A program made the position numbers and the translations under genes. Positions 1 through 8,626 of a stretch of DNA of 64,000 nucleotides are shown here, in pieces (position 1 is the first letter of the stretch; every line of letters begins with the position of its first letter). The DNA comes from an uncultured Poribacteria bacterium (GTDB lineage Bacteria > Poribacteria > WGA-4E > WGA-3G): contig OX639973.1 of NCBI GenBank assembly GCA_951828385.1, positions 682,001 to 746,000 on the forward strand, read 5' to 3'. The notes under the pieces were generated by a model that saw only the letters and a program-made list of their open reading frames with translations, was not told the origin of the DNA and searched no databases.

Positions 1-672
1 ATGAAAGAGCCTCGCAAAGACGCACCAGAAATTCCCGAATCAATACCGACCACCGTGACGTTGGAAGAATTTCTTGAAAACGATGTCCCAGGCTATGAAT
101 ACATTGACGGCAAATTAGTCCTAAAGACACCCCCAGAAAGGCACCTGCCGATTCCCACGACGATGACAGCGGAAGAATTCCTTGAGAACGATGTCCCAGG
201 CTATGAATACGCGAAAGGAGAATTAATACCGATGTCCCCAGCAACGAGAAGACACGGTAAGATCAGTGCAAAGGTTATATGGCATCTGTCCTCACATGTC
301 TACGAAAATGGGCTGGGGGAATTGTATACCGCAGAAACGATATTTCAGGTTGGCGACCGCATGATGAAGCCGGATGTAGCGTTCGTTTCAACCGCCCACC
401 TGGATGTCGACGAAGATAAAACGTTCCCGATCCCGCCCGATCTGGCGATTGAAGTGATCTCTCCCACAGATGTTCACTACCGTATTGTCCGCAAGGTGTT
501 CGACTATCTGGAGGCAGGAACCCGCCTCGTCTGGGTACTTGACCCTGTTGCCAAATCGGTGACCGTGTATCGTTCTGACAACGACATTGAAATACTTACG
601 CATGAAGCCACGTTGACTGGTGAAGATGTCGTGCCAGGGTTTACCTGTCCCGTGGGACAACTGTTTGAATAA
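1..672 (+). CDS. Uma2 family (DUF820) PD-(D/E)XK endonuclease-like protein
   Basis: The C-terminal 150 residues match the Uma2 fold: MKPDVAFVS (D125), PPDLAIEVISPTD (D147, E151) and K165 in the following helix form the expected PD-(D/E)XK set. Uma2 proteins are abundant in cyanobacteria and Poribacteria and are thought to be restriction-like or transposon-derived nucleases; the natural substrate is unknown. The N-terminus is odd: a block of about 27 residues (IPTTVTLEEFLENDVPGYEY and following) is repeated 36 residues later with few changes, so the usual leading segment is present twice. The first ATG is the first base of the window, so the true start could lie upstream. It is separated by 67 bp from the next operon and is probably an independent gene. 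Confidence 0.8.
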   Translation: MKEPRKDAPEIPESIPTTVTLEEFLENDVPGYEYIDGKLVLKTPPERHLPIPTTMTAEEFLENDVPGYEYAKGELIPMSPATRRHGKISAKVIWHLSSHVYENGLGELYTAETIFQVGDRMMKPDVAFVSTAHLDVDEDKTFPIPPDLAIEVISPTDVHYRIVRKVFDYLEAGTRLVWVLDPVAKSVTVYRSDNDIEILTHEATLTGEDVVPGFTCPVGQLFE

Positions 673-739
673 CGTAAGTGCGGTATAACACATCCAAAAT
701 TTATCAATATCAAACGGAGTCTATCTTACATTTTACACA

Positions 740-1627
740 ATGTTTACATCCATCGAAAATGTTCAAAACGCTTGTGAGAAACATGCGTATATCGCGGATA
801 AGGGTTTAGCGACAACGCTCTATCTCGCGCATCACCTCAAAAAGCCCATCTTTCTTGAAGGCGAACCGGGTGTCGGCAAAACAGAAGTTGCTAAAGTGCT
901 TGCGGATTCTACAGGTGCGAAGCTCATTCGATTGCAGTGCTATGAAGGATTAGACGCAAACAGCGCATTGTACGAATGGAACTACACACGGCAAATTTTG
1001 CAACTCCGTATCGACGAGGCGCGCGGTCGCGACAAAGAACATATCGGCACCGACCTCTTTAGCGAGACATTTCTCCTAAAACGCCCTCTCCTGGAGGCTA
1101 TCCAGAGCGATGGCGATGTACCACCTGTCTTGCTCATTGACGAGGTTGACAGGAGCGATAGCGAATTCGAGGCGTTCCTGCTCGAAATCCTATCCGATTT
1201 TCAGATTACTATCCCCGAAATCGGCACGATTCAAGCGAAACATATTCCTTACGTCGTGCTGACTTCAAACCGAACGCGGGACGTTCATGAAGCACTTAAA
1301 CGGCGTTGTCTCTATCAGTGGATTGACTACCCTACTATTGAAAAGGAATTGGCGATTGTTCAGACGAAGCTGCCGCAGATTGATGAACACCTCGCGCAGC
1401 AATTATGCCGGATCATGCAACTCTGGCGGCAGGGAGATTACTATAAAAAACCGGGAGTTGCTGAAACACTGGATTGGGCATTGGCACTCATCGCACTCGG
1501 CAAAGCGCAATTGGATGCAGATGTCGTTGCAGAGACCCTTGGGTGTGTTTTCAAATATCAGGATGATATCCAACGGGCGCGCGCCGTAGAACTCTCTGAG
1601 TTGGGATTACAGGATGAACCAGCGTAG
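740..1627 (+). CDS. MoxR-family AAA+ ATPase
   Basis: A 295-residue AAA+ ATPase. Walker A is GEPGVGKTE (residues 41-49), Walker B is VLLIDEVDR (about 130-138), and a sensor-like TSNRTRDVHEAL follows, with arginine-rich KRRCLYQWIDYP typical of MoxR/CoxD proteins. MoxR ATPases usually act as chaperones loading metals or cofactors with a von Willebrand A partner; no VWA gene is in this window. It opens a four-gene operon: its last 14 bp overlap the start of the ABC permease, which is followed immediately by Rieske and TlpA-like genes. That redox context would fit a cofactor-insertion role, but this is inference. Confidence 0.88.
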   Translation: MFTSIENVQNACEKHAYIADKGLATTLYLAHHLKKPIFLEGEPGVGKTEVAKVLADSTGAKLIRLQCYEGLDANSALYEWNYTRQILQLRIDEARGRDKEHIGTDLFSETFLLKRPLLEAIQSDGDVPPVLLIDEVDRSDSEFEAFLLEILSDFQITIPEIGTIQAKHIPYVVLTSNRTRDVHEALKRRCLYQWIDYPTIEKELAIVQTKLPQIDEHLAQQLCRIMQLWRQGDYYKKPGVAETLDWALALIALGKAQLDADVVAETLGCVFKYQDDIQRARAVELSELGLQDEPA

Positions 1628-3320
1628 GAAAGGCCAACGTGTTGAAACGAAAATCTTTAGAGGTACGGGTTACCTCCTTTTAGTGGCTGCAGCCTTCTGC
1701 ACGATGGTACCCTTGCTGTGGCTGCTAACATCTTCTTTTAAAACCGCAAATGAGATTTTCGCAGTTCCGATTCAGTGGTTTCCGAGCTTCCCCCCGCGCG
1801 TCGCATCATCGCCTTATGTTGTTGAAGATGCGTATCCCAAGATTGAGAAACCGATGGTGGTAGATGAAACAGTGTGGGAAGGACTACAGACTGAACTTAC
1901 GCAGGCAATCTGGACAAAAGCAGAAACGCACATCGCAGCAAATACACAACTTTCCAATTACGTTCCATCCGAGCAATTACAGATGGAAATCATAGAGGGT
2001 TTATGGCAGCAATTGGTAACGACTTTGCCAGATGAGGTATGGCGTGGCACAACAGCATCTGTGGTTACAGCAGTGCAGAATGCTGCCATTCCAGAAATGG
2101 TTGACACAACCTGGGGTTCTGTGTACCGTGAAGTTGCGATTGGAACACTCCAGATAGAAGATATAGACTTCAATCGGACGCAGATTGCGTCTGTGGATTG
2201 GGAAGCAAAAGCCGGCACTCGCATTCGCCCATCAGAGGACACCCAGACAGCTGCAAGTCTATCCTACGATTTTGAAGACGGTAACACCACCAACATGACG
2301 GCTACGGTTGCCTCACCTATTCCAATTGATCAGATACGACGCATCACGCTGCCTGTACGTGGAGATGCTTCGTATCACCGTCTCTCTTTAGCCGTGTCTG
2401 TCCTGAACACGTCTAGCAACGGAGGCACGTATCAACCGACACGCCCTTTCGTTTTAGAGAGTGCGTTATGGAAAGACGTTGTATGGCGACTTCACGGCAT
2501 CCCCGGTGAGTTAGAATCATCACATATCACGATGCATCCAGTTGAAACAGACGACGCAGCCCGGTCTATAGTAAAAGCAGGAACAGAGAATCAATTGTTC
2601 CTACAATTATCAATACATCAACCCTCCTATCCATCAATCGTCTGGGATAAATTAACCTCAAACTATCGGAACCTCTGGAAGACGGTGCCGTATAATCGCT
2701 ACTTTATCAATAGTGTTTTCATCGCCACCGCGTCAACGCTTCTTACGCTGTTTTTCTGCTCCCTTGGGGGTTATGCGTTTGCGAAGTATCAATTCCGTGG
2801 TCAGAAAATCCTATTCGGCATTCTCCTCGCCTCGATGATGGTACCTTTTCAGGTGTTGCTTGTTCCGTTGTTTGGATTGATGTACGACATCGGATGGCTG
2901 AATAGTTATAAGGCGATTATCATCCCATTTTCAGTTGGCGCGTTCGGCGTGTTTTTGATGCGTCAATTTATCGTCACGATTCCGTCGGAGCTGCTGGATG
3001 CGGCGCGTATTGATGGGTGCTCCGAGTTTGGGATCTATTATCGGATAGTGCTGCCTATTATCAAACCGGCACTCGGTGCGCTAACGATCTATTCGTTTTT
3101 AGGGTCATGGAACGGTTATCTCTGGCCTCTCATCATTTTGCGAGATGAAGCGAAATACACACTGCCAATCGGTTTAGCAAATCTCGTCGGTATCTATCGC
3201 CAAGATTACGGTATGCTGATGGCTGGCACATTGCTGTCACTGATGCCGATTGTTATCCTCTTTTTAGCGATGCAGCGCGAGTTTGTACAAGGGATTACTT
3301 TAGGCGGCGTCAAGGAGTAA
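1614..3320 (+). CDS. MalG-type sugar ABC transporter permease with large periplasmic insertion
   Basis: Inner-membrane permease of the carbohydrate ABC transporter class. TM1 (about residues 19-40, ending LLTSSFKTANEIF) and the five C-terminal helices are typical; the EAA loop reads ELLDAARIDGCSEFGIYYRI and couples to the ATPase. The protein is 568 residues instead of about 280. Between FPSFPPR (about residue 60) and NYRNLWKTVPYNRYFINS (about 348), where relatives have a short loop, lie some 285 extra residues predicted to be periplasmic, polar and beta-rich, with no recognised motif. The reading frame is intact. It overlaps the MoxR gene by 14 bp and is 3 bp from the Rieske gene. No MalF-like partner, solute-binding protein or dedicated ATPase is nearby. 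Confidence 0.85.
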   Translation: MNQRRKGQRVETKIFRGTGYLLLVAAAFCTMVPLLWLLTSSFKTANEIFAVPIQWFPSFPPRVASSPYVVEDAYPKIEKPMVVDETVWEGLQTELTQAIWTKAETHIAANTQLSNYVPSEQLQMEIIEGLWQQLVTTLPDEVWRGTTASVVTAVQNAAIPEMVDTTWGSVYREVAIGTLQIEDIDFNRTQIASVDWEAKAGTRIRPSEDTQTAASLSYDFEDGNTTNMTATVASPIPIDQIRRITLPVRGDASYHRLSLAVSVLNTSSNGGTYQPTRPFVLESALWKDVVWRLHGIPGELESSHITMHPVETDDAARSIVKAGTENQLFLQLSIHQPSYPSIVWDKLTSNYRNLWKTVPYNRYFINSVFIATASTLLTLFFCSLGGYAFAKYQFRGQKILFGILLASMMVPFQVLLVPLFGLMYDIGWLNSYKAIIIPFSVGAFGVFLMRQFIVTIPSELLDAARIDGCSEFGIYYRIVLPIIKPALGALTIYSFLGSWNGYLWPLIILRDEAKYTLPIGLANLVGIYRQDYGMLMAGTLLSLMPIVILFLAMQREFVQGITLGGVKE

Positions 3321-3323
3321 AAA

Positions 3324-3635
3324 ATGTCTGATTACACTACAGTCACAAAAACGAAAGCGATACGAGAAGGTCGCGGAAAGGCTTTTACCGTCAATGGAAG
3401 GCGCGTCGCGATCTTCAATGAAAATGGTAAATTCTGCGCTGTGGACAACACCTGTCCGCACGCCATGGGCTCACTCGGTAGAGGTAGAATTCGGAACGGT
3501 ATTGCTGTGTGCCCCGTCCACGGCTACGCCTATAATACAGAAACTGGAGAATGCCAAACTGACCCTCGCCTCCGTATCAGGACTTATCCGTTGATTGTTG
3601 AGGACGAGGAGATCAAAATTGAGGTGAAACCGTGA
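3324..3635 (+). CDS. Rieske [2Fe-2S] ferredoxin-like protein (NirD type)
   Basis: Small soluble Rieske protein of 103 residues. The cluster ligands are visible as C44-P-H46 and C63-P-V-H66, with the usual intervening glycine-rich turn (GSLGRGRIRNG). The length matches nitrite reductase small subunit-like or dioxygenase ferredoxins, which pass electrons to a partner oxygenase or reductase; none is adjacent. It has no signal peptide, so it should be cytoplasmic. It follows the permease stop by 3 bp and its stop codon overlaps the GTG start of the TlpA-like gene (GTGA), so translation is probably coupled through the whole operon. Confidence 0.9.
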   Translation: MSDYTTVTKTKAIREGRGKAFTVNGRRVAIFNENGKFCAVDNTCPHAMGSLGRGRIRNGIAVCPVHGYAYNTETGECQTDPRLRIRTYPLIVEDEEIKIEVKP

Positions 3636-5047
3636 AGCGAACTCATGTATATTGCTTGCTTTTAGTCATTGTATTTTGTTTAACAGCAATTGTCCAAAAC
3701 CGCGTATTTTCCCAACAAGCAGAGGGTTTGGGAAAATCCTTGAAACAGGACTCTGTAGATGTTTGGGAGGATTTTCTCAATACGCTTGACAGGCGCGGGT
3801 TGTCAGACCCGCATTGGGAGATTGAACCGGTGGTTCAGGAAAAGTTAATCGCTGACTTCAAAGCGAAAATTGACGCAAGTGTTTCTGAAGGCCTAACGTC
3901 GCTGCCAGTACGTCTGCCGAGTTATGTTCACCGTTTTCCTGAAGAGATGCTACGGGCGATCAAATCACACGCTGAAAATGTTCTGGAAGCGGATCCTAAC
4001 AACGGTGCAGCGGCGAAGTTTTTGGCAGTTGATGCGTTCCATAAGGTAAATGCGCAAATTTCTTCTGAAGCGTATCCACTTTTGGAAAAAGCGATGGTGT
4101 TAGCACCTAAGGATTTTGAAATTTGTTTTTTCGCATACACCGCATGCACACGGCTCGGCGATCTGATGAAGGAAGAAGCACTTGTTGCCCTTGAAAGGCT
4201 ATTTGAGCGGTTAAGGGGAGGGGATCATCGTGTCTCATATCTATGGACGATGCGGCTTTATACCACTGAGGCGGGGGCTACACCGGTCCAGATTTACCAG
4301 CGGATTCATAAAAGACATCCGGTGATTGATCGTTGGGAAGCAGTTCTAAATGAAAATCTCGCGGTATTTGAAAATGAGTTGAGCCGGACCCCCGACTCAG
4401 GTGTTTTTAACATAATCGCCCATATTCATGAAGCGATGGGGGATATTGCGGCGGCGCAAGCGGTTTTCAAGGACGTGCAGCCGTTTTATGAGAAACGCTT
4501 GGCGGAAAATCCAAACGATAGAACCGCTTTAACTTCATTGGCTAATATCCATGGCAAATTGGGGAACACCGATCTCGCCCACGAATATCGCGTGAAAGTA
4601 AATCCAACGCTTGCTTGGGAAGGGCAGGTGTTACCTGAATTCTCGCCGGTTGTGGACTTGGAGGGCAAACCCGTTTCACTTGCCGACTACCGTGGCAAAC
4701 TTGTTTTGCTTGACTTTTGGGCAACGTGGTGTGGTCCATGTATTGCGGAGCTACCGAATGTCAAAGAAGTCTACGAGAAATACCACGACAAAGGTTTTGA
4801 GATCATCGGGATAAGCCTTGACACTGACGAGGCAGCGTTGCGCAAGTTTATCAGAGAGAATCAGTTACCGTGGCGACAAGTTTTTGATGGGAAGCGGTGG
4901 GAAACTCCATTAGTTCAACAATATGGCGTGCGGGGTATTCCGGCACAATTTCTGATGGATCGAGAGGGCAGGGTTATTTCGGTTCAAGCGAGAGGTGAAC
5001 GCTTAGGTGACCTCGTTGAAGCGGAGATAGGAGACGCTACGGATTGA
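3632..5047 (+). CDS. TPR and TlpA-like thioredoxin-domain secreted protein
   Basis: A 471-residue exported thiol-disulphide protein. It starts at a GTG overlapping the preceding stop (GTGA). Residues 1-28 are a signal peptide (LLLVIVFCLTAIVQNRVFS). The middle (about 100-320) is helical with TPR-like units. The last 145 residues form a TlpA/ResA thioredoxin fold with the WATWCGPC active site near residue 365 and the cis-proline region RGIPAQFL. Such proteins reduce periplasmic disulphides or serve cytochrome maturation. It is the last gene of the MoxR-permease-Rieske operon. A long inverted repeat overlaps its stop codon. Confidence 0.88.
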   Translation: MKRTHVYCLLLVIVFCLTAIVQNRVFSQQAEGLGKSLKQDSVDVWEDFLNTLDRRGLSDPHWEIEPVVQEKLIADFKAKIDASVSEGLTSLPVRLPSYVHRFPEEMLRAIKSHAENVLEADPNNGAAAKFLAVDAFHKVNAQISSEAYPLLEKAMVLAPKDFEICFFAYTACTRLGDLMKEEALVALERLFERLRGGDHRVSYLWTMRLYTTEAGATPVQIYQRIHKRHPVIDRWEAVLNENLAVFENELSRTPDSGVFNIIAHIHEAMGDIAAAQAVFKDVQPFYEKRLAENPNDRTALTSLANIHGKLGNTDLAHEYRVKVNPTLAWEGQVLPEFSPVVDLEGKPVSLADYRGKLVLLDFWATWCGPCIAELPNVKEVYEKYHDKGFEIIGISLDTDEAALRKFIRENQLPWRQVFDGKRWETPLVQQYGVRGIPAQFLMDREGRVISVQARGERLGDLVEAEIGDATD

Positions 5048-5062
5048 TGTGTCTCCTATCTC
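5024..5062. terminator. Inverted repeat at convergent gene ends
   Basis: A perfect 12-bp inverted repeat, GAGATAGGAGAC and its complement, spans the stop codon of the TlpA-like gene and lies before the end of the convergent outer-membrane protein gene. There is no clear T-tract, so a bidirectional terminator or mRNA-end hairpin is likely but not proven. Confidence 0.5.
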
Positions 5063-5074
5063 TTGGGGATAGCA

Positions 5075-6604
5075 CTAAAAATCTGTCCTGATACCTACCA
5101 TGAATGAAGTTTTATGAATCGGTTCAAATTGCGAAACCCCTTCGGCTGTTTCTACACGGCGGAACCGGTACTCACGGGTAACAATCGTCTCAACCGGCGG
5201 ATAGACTGCATAGCCAATCTCTAAACGGAATGCGGACTTTTCATCGAGATTAAACAGATCTGCGAAGAAATTCGTCTCGTCTCGCTCACCGATGTCACGT
5301 TTGGTATAGAGTGCCCGAACCCTGAGACGCGGCACTAATCCCGATTCTGACACCACCATATAGAGTTTGGGTGAGCTATTGTTATAGTCTTCAAATGTCC
5401 CAAAGAAGTGGAGATGTTCCCCTGGCTTCCAGATGAATTGTGAAAAGAAGCCTCGTCTCTGTTCAGTGCTCGTTTTGAGATTCAGGAAATCGGGCATATC
5501 CGGTTCTGGTACGAGCCATTTTGCCGACTCATACGTATAATCAAAAACAGATGGGATATATCCTTTGGCAAGGACACGGTACTCAAATTTGAAGATGGCT
5601 CTGGGAAAAGTAAATCCAACGCCAACGGCGTTACCCCATGCGAACTCTTTTGCTGGCGTAGCATCTTCTCCGCCTATCGGAGCACTTTCTAATCGTCTTG
5701 TGGGTTCCTGCTCAGTTGATTCAGTCTCTAATTGTTCTTCGGGTTCTTCGGGCATCTCCTCCGGTTTCGGGGTTAAAGTGTTGAGCACGGCAAAATCATT
5801 ATAGAGGTCAAGCCGAAACGTGCTTCTCTCAATAAGTGGAAATCCTGCGTCCACACCTAAGGCAATCAACGGCTCTTCCGTATCTTCTTGTGGGTTTGGA
5901 TCGATATCGGTGAGATAGGTACCCCCGAGTTCAAATCGTGTGAGAAAATTATTATTTTCTGAACGTGGAGACGGTTGACCTTCAAATTGTGTGAGAGCAT
6001 TATTATTTTTTGGACGTAGAAACGGTCGATAAAACAGTCGCCCCCCGAAGATTAAAGGATTCCCAAGATCATTCACCATCGTTTCAACGCCGTATCTGTT
6101 ATTGGATTTTCTGAGGTTCACTCTTAATCCGCGCCGGTCATAGTTAGAATACCCGGACATAATTGAACCGTGTCCAATTGTCAGATAGTCCAACTCTCCC
6201 AAACGGAAGTAGAACGGGTCATAAGGTTGTGCGTAACTGACGTAACGGATGAGTCTTAGCCATGTGCTTGGGCTATCCCATGATTCACCGTCTTCGGCGA
6301 GGAATTGAAAACCGGTATCCGTTGCATAAGGGTTATAGAGTACAACAAGGTCTAACCCGATACCGATCTTTCCGAGTGGAATATCCGGTTGTGCCTGAAG
6401 TTGAATATAAGGGTTTGTGCCAATGAAGGTTAGACCCCCTCCATACAATCCGCTTGTCAAGAAGTCAGGGTGTTGTAATGCGGTTAATCCAGGATTTTCT
6501 TCGGCTGGGGTAGAAGACGGCGGGGTGAGGAGAAAAATTAAAATCCCAATTGTTAAAGTTAGGACGACTCTTCTATAGTCTGTAAAAATCTTATCTCTGT
6601 TCAT
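5075..6604 (-). CDS. Putative outer-membrane beta-barrel protein of an ABC export cassette
   Basis: I do not recognise the family by name. The 509-residue product has an N-terminal signal or anchor (LTLTIGILIFLLTPPSSTPA) followed by alternating aromatic/polar stretches, many GxDxxxLYN-like strands and a C-terminal phenylalanine (VGIRTDF), as in outer-membrane barrels. A low-complexity acidic segment (about residues 285-310, EEPEEQLETESTEQEP) probably forms an external loop. Its start overlaps the stop of the ABC ATPase by 4 bp (ATGA), so it belongs to the permease-ATPase operon read from 8412 downward. A role in export or envelope lipid/protein traffic with those two genes is inferred. Confidence 0.65.
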   Translation of the reverse strand: MNRDKIFTDYRRVVLTLTIGILIFLLTPPSSTPAEENPGLTALQHPDFLTSGLYGGGLTFIGTNPYIQLQAQPDIPLGKIGIGLDLVVLYNPYATDTGFQFLAEDGESWDSPSTWLRLIRYVSYAQPYDPFYFRLGELDYLTIGHGSIMSGYSNYDRRGLRVNLRKSNNRYGVETMVNDLGNPLIFGGRLFYRPFLRPKNNNALTQFEGQPSPRSENNNFLTRFELGGTYLTDIDPNPQEDTEEPLIALGVDAGFPLIERSTFRLDLYNDFAVLNTLTPKPEEMPEEPEEQLETESTEQEPTRRLESAPIGGEDATPAKEFAWGNAVGVGFTFPRAIFKFEYRVLAKGYIPSVFDYTYESAKWLVPEPDMPDFLNLKTSTEQRRGFFSQFIWKPGEHLHFFGTFEDYNNSSPKLYMVVSESGLVPRLRVRALYTKRDIGERDETNFFADLFNLDEKSAFRLEIGYAVYPPVETIVTREYRFRRVETAEGVSQFEPIHKTSFMVGIRTDF

Positions 6605-7275
6605 GCAGGAACAATCCTTCCATCTTTCATCTGGATAACGCGATCGGCGTTCTCTTTTAAGCCTTCGTGATGCGTCACAATCGCTATAGTGGTTTGGTAT
6701 TCCCGGCGTAGTTCTTGAATCAAGTTCATTAAATTGTCGCTTTGGCGACTATCAAGATTGGCAGTCGGTTCATCAGCAAAGATAATTTTCGGGCGGTTGG
6801 CAAGGGCGCGTGCGAATGAGACGCGCTGTTTTTCACCGCCTGATAGTTGGGCGGGACGATGATGCAGCCGGTCAATTAAACCGACTTGTGTCAGGAGTTC
6901 CGTCGCGCGGCTTTCGGCTTCATCGGTCTTTGTTCTGGCGATGTCCATGGCGACCATCACGTTTTCAAGGGCAGTGAGGTAGGGTAACAGATGAAACAAC
7001 TGGAAGACAAACCCGATTTTTTCGTGGCGAACCACGCTCAGGTCTTGATTCACCGGATCAATCGGTTCGCCATCAATTCGGAGTTCCCCGTCATCCGGCG
7101 TTAAAATACAACCGAGCAGACTAATGAGCGTTGTTTTCCCACAACCACTGTCGCCCATGAGCATTACCAGTTCACTCTCTTCGATTCTGATATCGACTGC
7201 GTCAACTGCGACGACGGTTGCATCACCTGTGCCGAATCGCTTCGTTAAACCGATTCCTTCTACTATGGCTGCCAT
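6601..7275 (-). CDS. ABC transporter ATP-binding protein (LolD/MacB type)
   Basis: A 224-residue ABC ATPase: Walker [10 protein letters not shown] (about residues 41-49), Q-loop in [12 protein letters not shown], signature LSGGEKQRV, Walker [13 protein letters not shown], switch histidine in VTHHEG. Size and motifs match the LolD/MacB/FtsE group that works with FtsX-like permeases to move lipoproteins, lipids or small molecules without spanning-channel transport. It lies directly after the FtsX-like permease (adjacent bases) and overlaps the outer-membrane protein gene by 4 bp, forming a compact export cassette. Confidence 0.92.
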   Translation of the reverse strand: MAAIVEGIGLTKRFGTGDATVVAVDAVDIRIEESELVMLMGDSGCGKTTLISLLGCILTPDDGELRIDGEPIDPVNQDLSVVRHEKIGFVFQLFHLLPYLTALENVMVAMDIARTKTDEAESRATELLTQVGLIDRLHHRPAQLSGGEKQRVSFARALANRPKIIFADEPTANLDSRQSDNLMNLIQELRREYQTTIAIVTHHEGLKENADRVIQMKDGRIVPA

Positions 7276-8412
7276 TTAAATTTCTCCCCGGAACGCGATC
7301 ATCGGATCAACAGTAATAGCTTTGCGCGCAGCCAGATAACCGCTGCCACAGCAGACAACAAAACTGATGCATGCGACGATAATTGATTCAACGAAATGAA
7401 TTGCGACAAAGATCGGTGCCGCCGCCGCAAATACGTAAGACAGAATGAGTCCAAGGATTACACCGACAGCAGAGATGAGGACCACCTGTTTTAGTATAAG
7501 TCCCATCACATAGTTGTTGGAACCACCGATAGCTTTCAACACCCCGATCTCCTGTGTCTTTTCAAGCATCGTCACATAAGTAATCATTCCGATGAGAGTA
7601 CCTGCTACTAACCACAACATTACTCGTAGGAATTGCACGGCTTTCATAGGTTCGTCAACGTAGTAGGCAATAATGTCTCCGAGCGTCTGTTTTAAGGTGC
7701 GGGCTTCAATTGTTTCTAAGGCATCTAAACCCGCGGAGACCTGTCCGGGTTGTTCATTCTTATCCGTTTTGGCGATCATCATATTGACGTGTGGCGTATT
7801 GCCAAGCAGTAACTTCTGGGCAATGCGGACATCCATGAACAGGAGCGGCGTATCCAAGACAAACATTCGGCTTTCTGCCTTTCCAACGACCTTGACTTTC
7901 TCATTGCCCAAGGTAATTTGTTCCCCGATTTCTAATCCCATTTTCTCATCAACGACCACCTCGTACGGAACCGGATCCTCGGGTCTATAGTCTTCAAAAT
8001 TGCTTGGTGTAAACATTTTCCCTTCACCTGCAATAACCTGCTTAGGTCCGCCAAGTTGCCCCAATTTATATCCGACGACGATTGCCTTAGTAGATTTTCC
8101 ACGGACAGTTGGACGCGCTTGCGCAAAAACCAAAGGAGAAGCGGAATTAGGGGTTAAGCCGCGTGCTGAATTCAGAAACGCCATGTATTCCTCAACGACC
8201 ATGGAAAACCCAATAAATGCGCCGCCAGACCCTTCAGCAGATATCCAGATGTCCGCCCCAGTGGATTCGACGTATTGTCGCGCTTGGATGCGCATCCCGT
8301 TCATGATACCGCCTAATAACAAGATAAGGGAAATCAGCACTGTGATACTGAGTGCCGTTAGCACAACTCTCGTTTGGCGATAACGCATGTCTTTAAGGAA
8401 TAATGTCTTCAT
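7276..8412 (-). CDS. FtsX-like ABC transporter permease
   Basis: A 378-residue membrane protein with the MacB/FtsX layout: one N-terminal helix (about 16-38, VVLTALSITVLISLILLLGG), a periplasmic domain of about 220 residues, and three C-terminal helices (about 260-360) containing TQEIGVLKAIGGSN, the coupling motif facing the ATPase. The end ARKAITVDPMIAFRGE is also typical of this superfamily. It is the first gene of the cassette permease-ATPase-outer-membrane protein. There is no obvious Shine-Dalgarno before the ATG; the 214-bp upstream gap contains the palindrome AAAACCGGTTTT near 8460-8476. Confidence 0.9.
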   Translation of the reverse strand: MKTLFLKDMRYRQTRVVLTALSITVLISLILLLGGIMNGMRIQARQYVESTGADIWISAEGSGGAFIGFSMVVEEYMAFLNSARGLTPNSASPLVFAQARPTVRGKSTKAIVVGYKLGQLGGPKQVIAGEGKMFTPSNFEDYRPEDPVPYEVVVDEKMGLEIGEQITLGNEKVKVVGKAESRMFVLDTPLLFMDVRIAQKLLLGNTPHVNMMIAKTDKNEQPGQVSAGLDALETIEARTLKQTLGDIIAYYVDEPMKAVQFLRVMLWLVAGTLIGMITYVTMLEKTQEIGVLKAIGGSNNYVMGLILKQVVLISAVGVILGLILSYVFAAAAPIFVAIHFVESIIVACISFVVCCGSGYLAARKAITVDPMIAFRGEI

Positions 8413-8626
8413 AATTTTATTTTTAACAATCGAGTTTCTGCTCGGTTTTGTCCGTTGTCCAAAACCGGTTTTTGGTGAATATGTCCATTCCCTCTGCCAA
8501 TTATGGTAAAATATGAAAATACGTTGGCATGTCGGTAAACAAGATACCCTTCCTTTACCATCCGGTATTCCGAATCCTACCTACCACAATCTCCAAGTAA
8601 TTGTGGTTTTACTATAAGGGTTAAAA

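Noticed and set aside
740-1627. Magnesium chelatase or McrB-like function for the AAA+ protein
   Set aside because: No chelatase or restriction partners nearby, and the motif spacing and length fit MoxR better.
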